From a virus, in IMG/VR virus record IMGVR_UViG_3300011013_000109, positions 1-22,379 of that record: a stretch of 22,379 nt of DNA; one strand, given 5' to 3'. Below are positions 1-5,777 of the stretch, piece after piece. Below the pieces are notes generated by a model. That model searched no databases and was not told the DNA's origin. It was given only the letters and a program-made list of their open reading frames with translations. Both the position numbers and the translations under genes were made by a program. Position 1 is the first letter of the stretch; each line of letters starts with the position of its first letter.

Positions 1-100
1 CTCTTATACTTTACCCCCTTACTCAACATTAACGCTAACGCCCCCATAAGCCCTCATACGGTCACCTAATCCGCAGCCTATCATATGTCACGATTCGATA

Positions 101-142
101 GCGTCGATTTTGGGCGATTCTATGCCGGTCTGCGTCGATTTT
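101..142. repeat. Direct repeats upstream of the sigma-like gene
   Basis: GCGTCGATTTT occurs at 101-111 and again at 132-142, 31 bases apart. A second short repeat, CGATTCGATAG, occurs at 91-101 and 214-224; its second copy lies inside the spacer of the predicted promoter at 204-232. Iterated short motifs ahead of a regulator gene are often protein-binding sites; that role is an inference here. Apart from these repeats and the promoter and operator listed separately, nothing else is visible in 1-282. Confidence 0.5.
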
Positions 143-203
143 TTGATTAGTCCAAAACGCACAAAATAACCACAAAATAGTCGGAATTAGTGGTCAAACA
201 CTG

Positions 204-232
204 TTTACATAGTCGATTCGATAGTATCTAAT
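204..232 (+). promoter_or_regulatory. Sigma70-like promoter of the sigma-like gene
   Basis: TTTACA at 204-209 and TCTAAT at 227-232 are separated by exactly 17 bases. Each box matches the sigma70 consensus at five of six positions. Transcription would start near 239-241, about 45-50 bases before the gene's start codon and just before the inverted repeat at 242-261. The promoter would allow the host polymerase to transcribe this gene early. Confidence 0.6.
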
Positions 233-241
233 CAGACGCAT

Positions 242-261
242 CACTACCGATAACGGTAGTG
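242..261. promoter_or_regulatory. Inverted-repeat operator candidate
   Basis: Perfect 8-base arms CACTACCG and CGGTAGTG flank the 4-base spacer ATAA. The site sits at the predicted transcription start of the downstream regulator gene, the usual position for a repressor operator. It could also form a small hairpin in the mRNA leader. A closely related site (TACCG-TTAG-CGGTA) lies inside the promoter at 11599-11627. Confidence 0.5.
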
Positions 262-288
262 CTTAACCTTTAATTTGGAGATATGACA

Positions 289-1185
289 ATGACAATCTAT
301 AGAACTGCTAAATACAAATTTACTATCGACGCACCCGCTGACCGTACGCGCGAGGGATTCGATATCATCGTTGATTCTATTGCGTCCGATACACACGGTC
401 ACCGCATAGGACGGGTACGCGTCGCTAATCGTACCGATGAGAATGATGCATTACATGCTGCACTTGCTGATCGCGCACTGTACAAGCTACGATATCGCAT
501 CGCGTTGGGCTACACATCCAGCGCACAACCTGAACTAATAGCGGACGTTGTGCAGTGGATAGCTAGCAACTATAACAAGTCCGTACGCATCGTGCGTAAC
601 GCCATCGAATCTTCGCGCCTAGCTAACAATACGGTGCCACTGGACGGACGACAATCTGACTGGATACGCACGCTGGACGAATTGTCTAGTGATGGATTGC
701 AACACCTAATTACGCTGTTGTATGACGACGAAGCGCACCCATTCACGCACCAAAACGGCGCACCAATGGACGTTGAAACAATAGCGGTTAAGTACCTAGC
801 AAACCGCGCGCGCCATCGGTTTATCGCCCATGCGTACTATGGGCAACAATCCAGTGAGTACGGTTACACCGGTACGGATATTTCGCTGGATACACCGGTA
901 GAATGGACGGAAATAAATGATATCGAATTCAGCGAGTTACTCGAAGAATTAACCGACGAATTGACCAACGAACAAGTCGAGATTCTAAACCAACTAATAG
1001 CGGGAGAATCCATGCGTACCGTAGCGGGTGGCGCAGGAAAAAACCACGGTACACTGTCTCGACTAGTCGCACGAGTGCGCGCCAAATACGTAAGCATAGA
1101 TGGCGTCACAATGCCGCGTACGTTGTCGCGATGCGATGGAGAGATAACACCCGCCGCTAACGACTATAGCGTATATATCAAATAG
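289..1185 (+). CDS. Sigma-factor-like DNA-binding protein (putative)
   Basis: A protein of 298 residues. The C-terminal part (about 215-265) reads as a helix-turn-helix of the sigma region 4 type: acidic helix ELTDELTNEQVEIL, then a turn and a recognition-helix candidate around HGTLSRLVARVRAKY. Before it is a polar linker containing SLDTPVEW, reminiscent of the segment between sigma regions 2 and 4. The N-terminal half is not recognised. An ATG also exists at 283, but the GGAG at 277-280 is only two bases from it and eight from the ATG at 289, so 289 is preferred. The gene is isolated, with its own promoter, operator candidate and terminator. It is rich in GCGC and CGCG, unlike the rest of the window. 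An unrelated HTH regulator is the main alternative. Confidence 0.5.
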   Translation: MTIYRTAKYKFTIDAPADRTREGFDIIVDSIASDTHGHRIGRVRVANRTDENDALHAALADRALYKLRYRIALGYTSSAQPELIADVVQWIASNYNKSVRIVRNAIESSRLANNTVPLDGRQSDWIRTLDELSSDGLQHLITLLYDDEAHPFTHQNGAPMDVETIAVKYLANRARHRFIAHAYYGQQSSEYGYTGTDISLDTPVEWTEINDIEFSELLEELTDELTNEQVEILNQLIAGESMRTVAGGAGKNHGTLSRLVARVRAKYVSIDGVTMPRTLSRCDGEITPAANDYSVYIK

Positions 1186-1202
1186 CACGCACGCCACAAC
1201 TC

Positions 1203-1238
1203 ACACCCGTTAGGATTGTGCCTAACGGGTGTTTTTTT
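1203..1238 (+). terminator. Intrinsic terminator of the sigma-like gene
   Basis: Eleven-base arms CACCCGTTAGG and CCTAACGGGTG surround a 6-base loop and are followed directly by seven T residues. It starts 18 bases after the stop codon of the upstream gene. This is a textbook Rho-independent terminator and separates the regulator gene from everything downstream. Confidence 0.93.
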
Positions 1239-1375
1239 ATGCGCGAACATATCAACATATACTTATGTGTTGATGTATTAAAATGATACACTTCTGTTAG
1301 CTTCTCACGTCCACTCTAACGCACGCCAATAGTCGATAGGTAGTAAACCCCATTAACTGCATCGCATCGCGTTAC

Positions 1376-1435
1376 AACGTATGCTAGGCACCTTAAAACG
1401 TATGCTAGCAATACACTATATGCGCACCTAGCATA
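1376..1435. repeat. TATGCTAG repeats, two direct and one inverted
   Basis: AACGTATGCTAG occurs at 1376-1387 and 1397-1408, a 21-base period that puts both copies on the same face of the helix. The inverted core CTAGCATA occurs at 1428-1435. The phased spacing suggests cooperative protein binding (inference). Confidence 0.55.
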
Positions 1436-1476
1436 TATAACTTCTATATATAGTCGAGTGTTTTTAAATATTTTTG

Positions 1477-1524
1477 TTTTTAGCGCACCGCTTTATAACC
1501 TACACGGTTATAGAGTGTAAGCGA
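1477..1524. repeat. 48-base element, copy 1
   Basis: First copy of an element repeated at 1608-1655 with 45 of 48 positions identical. It begins with a T run, continues with AGCGCACC, and contains an inverted repeat ATAACC-TACAC-GGTTAT, ending in GTGTAAGCGA. The two copies start 131 bases apart. Candidate roles are tandem phage promoters, origin iterons or binding sites for a phage regulator. Confidence 0.75.
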
Positions 1525-1607
1525 CACACAACACACAACGCACAACGCAACACAATACAACGTTGTTTGTTATGTGTTTTTGTTTCGCATACAAAAAAGT
1601 TTTTTAA

Positions 1608-1655
1608 TTTTTAGCGCACCACTTTATAACCTACACGGTTATTAAGTGTAAGCGA
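1608..1655. repeat. 48-base element, copy 2
   Basis: Second copy of the element at 1477-1524, ending about 40 bases before the first gene of the downstream operon (1695). The three differences lie outside the central inverted repeat ATAACC-TACAC-GGTTAT, which is unchanged. In this copy the pairing can extend outward (CACTT with AAGTG), giving a longer potential hairpin. The position favours a role in expression of the operon beginning at 1695. Confidence 0.75.
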
Positions 1656-1694
1656 TGCAGCAATGCACGCACAACAATTGAACGAGGGGAAACA

Positions 1695-1826
1695 ATGAGT
1701 TTATTCCTTATATGCGGGTCAATCTTATTCTTAGATAGGGTTGGCAAGTTTCTTGAAAAAGCTGAAGCTACTGACTGGTTCACATGTCGTGACCGGCGGG
1801 CTGATGGCTGGAAAGTGAGACGATAA
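1695..1826 (+). CDS. Small protein with hydrophobic N-terminus
   Basis: A 43-residue protein of unknown function, starting MSLFLICGSILFLDRVGKF and ending in a basic tail (DGWKVRR). The first 14 residues are strongly hydrophobic and could be a membrane anchor, though they are short for a full transmembrane helix. GAGGGG precedes the ATG at good spacing. It is the first gene of the downstream operon, directly after the 48-base repeats. Support is the ribosome-binding site and tight fit with the next gene; no family is recognised. Confidence 0.55.
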   Translation: MSLFLICGSILFLDRVGKFLEKAEATDWFTCRDRRADGWKVRR

Positions 1827-1845
1827 TTGGAAGGGGACTGGCTGA

Positions 1846-2040
1846 ATGTTTACCGACGAACAACTACTGGCGATTGTCTTTCGCTTCACCGTGTGTCAGG
1901 ACGATACATCCTTCACCACATGGGAGACTGCCATCGAAGAACTGAAGCGGCGTACTGGAAGGACGAACAGCGACTTAATCCAAGATGCTGTTCGACAAGA
2001 GAAGGATTTTCGTGCAAGGTTTAAAGCAAAGGGGAAATGA
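1846..2040 (+). CDS. Small hypothetical protein
   Basis: A 64-residue hydrophilic protein, largely helical in appearance, with a basic C-terminus (DFRARFKAKGK). An AGGGG-containing ribosome-binding site lies about nine bases upstream of the ATG, and the stop codon is one base before the start of the next gene, the spacing expected for translational coupling. The pattern of TWETAIEELKRRTG followed by another helix could be a small DNA-binding or adaptor fold, but no family is recognised. An overlapping frame starting at 1827 lacks a suitable ribosome-binding site and was not chosen. Confidence 0.6.
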   Translation: MFTDEQLLAIVFRFTVCQDDTSFTTWETAIEELKRRTGRTNSDLIQDAVRQEKDFRARFKAKGK

Positions 2041-2041
2041 A

Positions 2042-2590
2042 ATGGAAAAGCTGGCAACACCAAGACAACTGTGGGCTTTGTTCTGCGGAACAAAGTGTAA
2101 GACAAAGGGGCTGAGTATCAGCAAGGACAAAGCGTCTGACCTGATTGATGCCATGAATAATGGTGAGGCTGCACGTGTACGTGCCGTGCTGATTGATGAG
2201 TACGGCTGCGATACTGCGGGTAACTTGCCGGTATCCAAAGCTGAGCGTGAAGCAAAGCACCAAACGGTGTGGGATAATGCTTGGGCTGCGGGTGTCAAGG
2301 CTGCGGAGGCTGCAACACCTGCACCGATGCACATCCCCGGGTATGCTCCCATCACTGAGGGTGTATGTGGATTCGCATGGGTAGAGATTCACCCTGCTAC
2401 GTCTAGCTTTGCCAAGTGGGTAAAGGCTCAGGACTTAGGCAGGACTAGCAGCTATGCCGGTGGTGTTCACGTTTGGATTGGTGACTACGACCAATCCATG
2501 ACACGGAAGAAGGCACATGCTATTGCTATGGGCAGGGTCATCCGTGAGGAATTGGACATCAACGCATACGGTGCAAGCCGTATCGACTAG
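2042..2590 (+). CDS. Conserved phage-type hypothetical protein
   Basis: A 182-residue protein. Its start, with ATPRQLWALFCGTKCK and then ISKDKASDLIDAMNNG, resembles a short helical segment seen at the start of many phage and plasmid proteins, where a residue-pattern of TPRQLWAL is followed by an ASxLI helix. The C-terminal half contains AHAIAMGRVIREELDINAYG and several aromatic residues; it is not recognised. GGGGAAATGA precedes the ATG at 2042. An upstream in-frame start at 1985 lies inside the preceding gene and has no ribosome-binding site. Function unknown. Confidence 0.7.
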   Translation: MEKLATPRQLWALFCGTKCKTKGLSISKDKASDLIDAMNNGEAARVRAVLIDEYGCDTAGNLPVSKAEREAKHQTVWDNAWAAGVKAAEAATPAPMHIPGYAPITEGVCGFAWVEIHPATSSFAKWVKAQDLGRTSSYAGGVHVWIGDYDQSMTRKKAHAIAMGRVIREELDINAYGASRID

Positions 2591-2640
2591 CACAGTTATT
2601 ATTCTACCCTGTCGCCATGCTCCGAAGGCGCGGAACTACA

Positions 2641-2770
2641 GCCGCTGGCGGCAGGGGTTTTAAGCAATCGGCGGTGGGTGTACTAAGTCCGAGCCAGACA
2701 GGCAGGCGTACTAAGTCCGAAGCCGCCGGTTATATTTCCCCGTGGGGTAGCGGTGTGTTGCCGCTGCCCC
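2641..2770 (+). promoter_or_regulatory. GC-rich structured leader before the GP88-like gene
   Basis: This 209-base gap between genes is much more GC-rich than its surroundings and can fold extensively. GCCGC/GCGGC pair at 2641-2652. AATCGGCGG (2666-2674) pairs with CCGCCGGTT (2723-2731) with one wobble pair. GGGGTAGCGG (2744-2753) pairs with CCGCTGCCCC (2761-2770) around a 7-base loop, with one G-U pair. Inside the second stem GTACTAAGTCCGA occurs twice (2680-2692 and 2708-2720). The last hairpin ends 30 bases before the start codon. There is no T run, so it is not a simple terminator. A regulatory leader or a small structured RNA is likely. Confidence 0.5.
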
Positions 2771-2799
2771 TCATGGGGAGAAACACAAGGGGAACTAAC

Positions 2800-3639
2800 A
2801 TGGTAACTGCTATTGAAAAGTTTCTTAGTGGCAAGCAACTGGAAGGTAAGCCAGTGCGGGTAGCTGATACTCGCCTGAGATACTCACCTGCCAACAGCAA
2901 GCTGGCTAAGATGTACGATGACCCTGAGATTATGGAGTTCTTGGGGAATAGAAAAATCTACTCACTGGATTTGCTAAGCGGACACACCTGCCCGTTTGCT
3001 AAGGACTGCCATAGCAAGGTAGTCAAGCATCGGGACGGGAGCAAGTCCATCAAGGATGGTAAGCACACACAGTTCAGGTGCTACTCAGCATCACTCGAAC
3101 TGGCACGGGATAATGTGTATCAGTTACGCAAACGTAACACCGATGCGATTACATCGTGCAAGGGTGTTGATGATGAGGTAGCCGCTGAGATTGCGTTCAA
3201 CCTGATGAACAACTCGCTGCCAAGTGATGCCGGTATTGTACGGGCACACACTGGGGGCGGGATGAAGTGGCGATGGTACTTCATGGCATGGATGAAACTA
3301 GCACGGGCAAATCCTGACATGTTGTTCTATGCCTACCTCAAAGCACTGCCCTACTGGGTAGAGTTTATCAATGAGATACCACGGAACTTTGTACTCACTG
3401 CATCACGGGGCGGCACGGCTGACCACCTGATAGATGAGTACGGATTACGTGAGGCACAGGTTGTATTCGATGAGGACAAGGCTGCCGAACTGGGGCTGGA
3501 GATTGACCACGATGATAGCCATGCTTGCAAACCGTGGCGTAGGGAGCAATCGTTTGCTCTATTGATTCACGGGGTACAGCCTGCTGGTTCGGATGCTAGC
3601 AAGGCACTGTCTAAACTGCGGAAGCGAGGTGCCAAGTGA
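2800..3639 (+). CDS. GP88-like phage protein
   Basis: A 279-residue protein resembling the phage 'gene product 88' group. It has an N-terminal NSKLAKM segment, then SLDLLSGHTCPFAKDC with cysteines at 64 and 70, and a third cysteine at 94 in RCYSASLE. These three cysteines could bind a metal. Later come EIPRNFVLTASRGGTADHLIDE and a histidine/aspartate-rich DHDDSHACK. The biochemical activity of the family is not known to me. The start at 2800 has GGGG nine bases upstream. A longer reading from 2617 would translate through the GC-rich structured leader and is unlikely. The gene leads the small-gene cluster that follows. Confidence 0.6.
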   Translation: MVTAIEKFLSGKQLEGKPVRVADTRLRYSPANSKLAKMYDDPEIMEFLGNRKIYSLDLLSGHTCPFAKDCHSKVVKHRDGSKSIKDGKHTQFRCYSASLELARDNVYQLRKRNTDAITSCKGVDDEVAAEIAFNLMNNSLPSDAGIVRAHTGGGMKWRWYFMAWMKLARANPDMLFYAYLKALPYWVEFINEIPRNFVLTASRGGTADHLIDEYGLREAQVVFDEDKAAELGLEIDHDDSHACKPWRREQSFALLIHGVQPAGSDASKALSKLRKRGAK

Positions 3640-3719
3640 CAGTTGATGACCTAATTGAAATGTTTGGCTTAGAGTGGGGCGATTACGTGGAGTATCTTGA
3701 GGAGGTTGAAGATGAGTAA
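3636..3719 (+). CDS. Very small acidic protein (GTG start)
   Basis: A 27-residue reading frame with a GTG start that overlaps the previous stop codon as GTGA. The product, MTVDDLIEMFGLEWGDYVEY followed by LEEVEDE, is strongly acidic. GAGGT lies eight bases before the start. Its last codons carry the ribosome-binding site for the next gene, and the same arrangement recurs at the following junctions. The 4-base coupling on one side and the shared module on the other support translation, but it is too short for family assignment. Confidence 0.45.
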   Translation: MTVDDLIEMFGLEWGDYVEYLEEVEDE

Positions 3720-3867
3720 AAGCATTTCACTTGGTGAATTTGATATGCACGACCAAGGGGTTCTTGCACCTATGATTCAAATGTATCTCGAAGAAAAGGG
3801 GATTTTCGCAAACACTTTCTCTTACAGTATTGAAGTTGACTATACGGAGGAGATTGAAGATGAGTAA
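3712..3867 (+). CDS. Small acidic hypothetical protein
   Basis: A 51-residue protein starting MSKSISLGEFDMHDQGVLAP and ending EEIEDE. GAGGAGG lies eight bases upstream of the ATG, inside the previous gene. The final codons GAG-GAG-ATT-GAA-GAT-GAG both encode its acidic tail and form the ribosome-binding site of the next gene. No family is recognised. The ending is nearly the same as that of the preceding 27-residue product (EEVEDE), suggesting duplication of the junction. Confidence 0.6.
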   Translation: MSKSISLGEFDMHDQGVLAPMIQMYLEEKGIFANTFSYSIEVDYTEEIEDE

Positions 3868-3970
3868 AGTTGCAACATATCACATTTCGTCGGTACTTAT
3901 GAATATCTACCGACACTTCCTTTGGCGTTGCTGGCAGGAGGAGATTGAAGATGCCAAGATTAACAACTAA
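3860..3970 (+). CDS. Very small basic/aromatic protein
   Basis: A 36-residue frame starting MSKVATYHISSVLMNIYRHF, with an amphipathic and aromatic-rich middle (HFLWRCW) and an EEIED tail. GGAGGAG precedes the start by seven bases. It overlaps both neighbours, by 8 bases upstream and 20 downstream, in the same style as the genes around it. It might be an amphipathic membrane-associated peptide, but this is speculative. Support is the ribosome-binding module rather than homology. Confidence 0.4.
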   Translation: MSKVATYHISSVLMNIYRHFLWRCWQEEIEDAKINN

Positions 3971-4217
3971 GCAGAAACAGAAGATCGAGTCAGCACTCTA
4001 TACGCTGTGCGATTACCGACAAGTGGCCAACCAGTGGGGCTGGGGAGATCGAGTCGGTCTGATCCTTAAGGAATTAGAAGTGGCACTGCGTGAAGATGCT
4101 GCAATTCCTGATAGATACGATGACATGCTGACTGATGAGGGTGACCTGACATACAAGTCTTTGAACCCCCTGCCAACAGAGGAGGATGAAGATGAGTTAC
4201 AATCCGGCCAGTCATAA
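3951..4217 (+). CDS. Small hypothetical protein
   Basis: An 88-residue protein with a basic helical N-terminus (MPRLTTKQKQKIESALYTL) and an acidic C-terminus (TEEDEDELQSGQS). The ATG at 3951 lies seven bases after GGAGGAG; an in-frame TTG at 3945 sits inside the ribosome-binding region and is not preferred. The central WGWGDRVGLILKELEVAL looks helical. No family is recognised. It overlaps the next gene by 26 bases, and its codons for EEDEDE again supply the next ribosome-binding site. Confidence 0.65.
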   Translation: MPRLTTKQKQKIESALYTLCDYRQVANQWGWGDRVGLILKELEVALREDAAIPDRYDDMLTDEGDLTYKSLNPLPTEEDEDELQSGQS

Positions 4218-4383
4218 GGTAAAGAGGGCAGACAAAGAAGAAGCGTTAGCACGCATAGACTTAATCATCAGAGACTGTGTGAACTGGGAGGACTGGGACA
4301 CAAGAGACGAGCATAACTGGTGGGCACTTGAGACTCTTGCAAATCGGGTTAAGGAATTTATTAAGGGGGTGAGTGATGAGTGA
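4192..4383 (+). CDS. Small hypothetical protein
   Basis: A 63-residue protein starting MSYNPASHKVKRADKEEALA, rich in tryptophan in the middle (VNWEDWDTRDEHNWWALE) and charged throughout. GAGGAGG lies about seven bases before the ATG at 4192; the ATG at 4186 falls within that ribosome-binding site, so it was rejected. The stop overlaps the next start. Likely a soluble helical protein of unknown role. Confidence 0.6.
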   Translation: MSYNPASHKVKRADKEEALARIDLIIRDCVNWEDWDTRDEHNWWALETLANRVKEFIKGVSDE

Positions 4384-4915
4384 ATTCAAATCGTTTAATC
4401 ATACTGCGGAACACTACACACAGCATGATGTGCAATTGGTAGGCGGCACTGAGACTATCTCGGTACGCACACCTAACGGGAGGCAGATTACCTTTGCCTT
4501 CCTGCCATATGAGCGGGGCATAGGGGTCGAGCCTCAGTGTGTGGACATTGTGTACCATCACAACGGGGACACCATTGGTACAGGCTTTGACAATCAGACA
4601 CCAGTGCAGGCACCCATCGTGTTTGGTAAAGGGACAACACCCTACAAGTACGACGGCAATGCTGCACACAAGCCATCCATCGTGACTGTCCTGATGGAAG
4701 AGGAAATCAGGATGCTGTCAGACTGTGATGCTGATGAGCGTAAGCACTGGAAGTTAGAGTACTCTCTTGAGGTGGGCGATGAGACACAGCGTCGAGAATG
4801 GATGACGTATTACTCAACGAAAGATCGTGCTCGTGAGTGGTTTGAAGCACGCAAGGATTTGTTTGCGGGTCAAGATCCGCAGTTAGTGGAGGTCAAAGAT
4901 GAGGAAGGTGAATGA
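4376..4915 (+). CDS. Hypothetical phage protein
   Basis: A 179-residue soluble protein of unknown function. The N-terminal half contains a beta-rich segment (VQLVGGTETISVRTPNGRQI) and GIGVEPQCVDIVYHHNGDTIG. The C-terminal 60 residues are charged and helical, ending EVKDEEGE. AAGGGGG lies about six bases before the ATG at 4376; an adjacent GTG at 4373 is the alternative start. The gene overlaps its upstream neighbour by 8 bases and its downstream neighbour by 17. No domain is recognised. Confidence 0.65.
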   Translation: MSEFKSFNHTAEHYTQHDVQLVGGTETISVRTPNGRQITFAFLPYERGIGVEPQCVDIVYHHNGDTIGTGFDNQTPVQAPIVFGKGTTPYKYDGNAAHKPSIVTVLMEEEIRMLSDCDADERKHWKLEYSLEVGDETQRREWMTYYSTKDRAREWFEARKDLFAGQDPQLVEVKDEEGE

Positions 4916-5171
4916 CAATCATGGACGGGAACACACTGTCCATGCATGGTACATCTTAGTTAATGGATGGGAGTACTATCAGACAGAGCCAGCGGACGAA
5001 GAGAATATAGCCTATGGTTTTGTGCATGGGCTTGAGGATGAGTGGGGATCTTTCTCCACTGATGAGATGGGTGAGTACATCTTGGCACACGCTAAGGGTG
5101 ATGAACTCAATGAGATTCGCCCACCAATTGGTTGGTCATGGAAGGAGGAAGTATGTACATCGTCAGCGTGA
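4899..5171 (+). CDS. Small hypothetical protein
   Basis: A 90-residue protein with an aromatic N-terminal half (VHAWYILVNGWEYYQTE) and an acidic middle. GTGGAGG lies about six bases upstream of the ATG, inside the end of the previous gene. The 3' end overlaps the next gene by 19 bases, and the codons for WKEEV supply its GGAGGAA. No family is recognised. The pattern of beta strand, aspartate/glutamate-rich helix and proline-rich turn gives no functional hint. Confidence 0.65.
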   Translation: MRKVNDNHGREHTVHAWYILVNGWEYYQTEPADEENIAYGFVHGLEDEWGSFSTDEMGEYILAHAKGDELNEIRPPIGWSWKEEVCTSSA

Positions 5172-5428
5172 GTTACGACTACGATCAGGTGAAGGTTGGC
5201 GATGCAATACAGTACCGTCCTTCATGGGGTGATGATCCACCTCGACTAGCAGCTGTTGTGCGAATGTCTTTGGTTAATAACCCGGGAGATAAAGAGGATG
5301 GGCAAGACATTGAATCAGCTGCACGTGAATTAGTGGATGCACAAAGAGTGGTATTTGATTTAGACAATGGACACTGGTGCTACTCAAAGCAGGTGGACGG
5401 TGTCGCAGTAAGGGAGAACGTAGAATGA
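5153..5428 (+). CDS. Small hypothetical protein
   Basis: A 91-residue protein starting MYIVSVSYDYDQVKVGDAIQ. GGAGGAA lies five bases before the ATG at 5153; an upstream in-frame ATG at 5138 lacks a ribosome-binding site. The segment VKVGDAIQYRPSWGDDPPRLAAVVR could be a small beta barrel, and the C-terminal half is helical and acidic. Its stop overlaps the next start as ATGA. Function unknown. Confidence 0.65.
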   Translation: MYIVSVSYDYDQVKVGDAIQYRPSWGDDPPRLAAVVRMSLVNNPGDKEDGQDIESAARELVDAQRVVFDLDNGHWCYSKQVDGVAVRENVE

Positions 5429-5757
5429 CAGAGCAAGAATATCTTAATGACGCTATAGAAAACTGTTTGAACAATCGCAATGGGCGGTTGCACTGGACGC
5501 TTGAACGAGGGCAAGGACAGACATATAACTCTGGCCTGCCTACACTCTACGCTCATGATAACTATCCACGCTATAGCGTGCTGTATGGTAAACAGCGTAG
5601 GCAATACGTCCACGAATTTGATAGCGTCGAACAGGCGATGGAGATGCTATCTGGACACCGCATCATGCGGTATCTAAACAACATGATGCAAGGTGGGACA
5701 ACACACATTGATGTGGATATTGTAACCTCCCACCTGCCAGATACACCGGACTGGTAA
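5425..5757 (+). CDS. Small hypothetical protein
   Basis: A 110-residue protein starting MTEQEYLNDAIENCLNNRNG, followed by an aromatic, histidine-containing middle (LYAHDNYPRYSVLYGKQRRQ) and a hydrophilic end. AGGGAG is placed eight bases before the ATG at 5425. It closes the compact gene run that started at 2800 and is followed by about 390 bases of non-coding, highly foldable sequence. No family is recognised. Confidence 0.65.
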   Translation: MTEQEYLNDAIENCLNNRNGRLHWTLERGQGQTYNSGLPTLYAHDNYPRYSVLYGKQRRQYVHEFDSVEQAMEMLSGHRIMRYLNNMMQGGTTHIDVDIVTSHLPDTPDW

Positions 5758-5777
5758 TCATAACAATACAACATCAG

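Larger units (their letters stand above)
1239..1694. other. Gene-free, repeat-rich AT-rich region
   Basis: About 450 bases without a supportable gene. It holds a 7-base inverted repeat (ATCAACA at 1251-1257, TGTTGAT at 1268-1274), the TATGCTAG repeats, two copies of a 48-base element (listed separately) and a low-complexity CACAACG-rich stretch around 1525-1560. Repeats in AT-rich DNA suit a control region: a replication origin or tandem phage promoters are both possible. Neither is shown by the sequence alone. Confidence 0.5.

Noticed and set aside
1525-1570. CRISPR-like or microsatellite array
   Set aside because: The CACAACG-rich stretch is irregular, short and lacks unique spacers. No CRISPR array was seen anywhere in the window.
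1975-2392. Two overlapping minus-strand frames of about 125 codons
   Set aside because: Both mirror the well-supported plus-strand gene 2042-2590 and show no start signal.
2617-2799. N-terminal extension of the GP88-like gene
   Set aside because: The frame is open, but it reads through GC-rich hairpins, gives arginine/glycine-rich low-complexity sequence, and has no ribosome-binding site, unlike the ATG at 2800.
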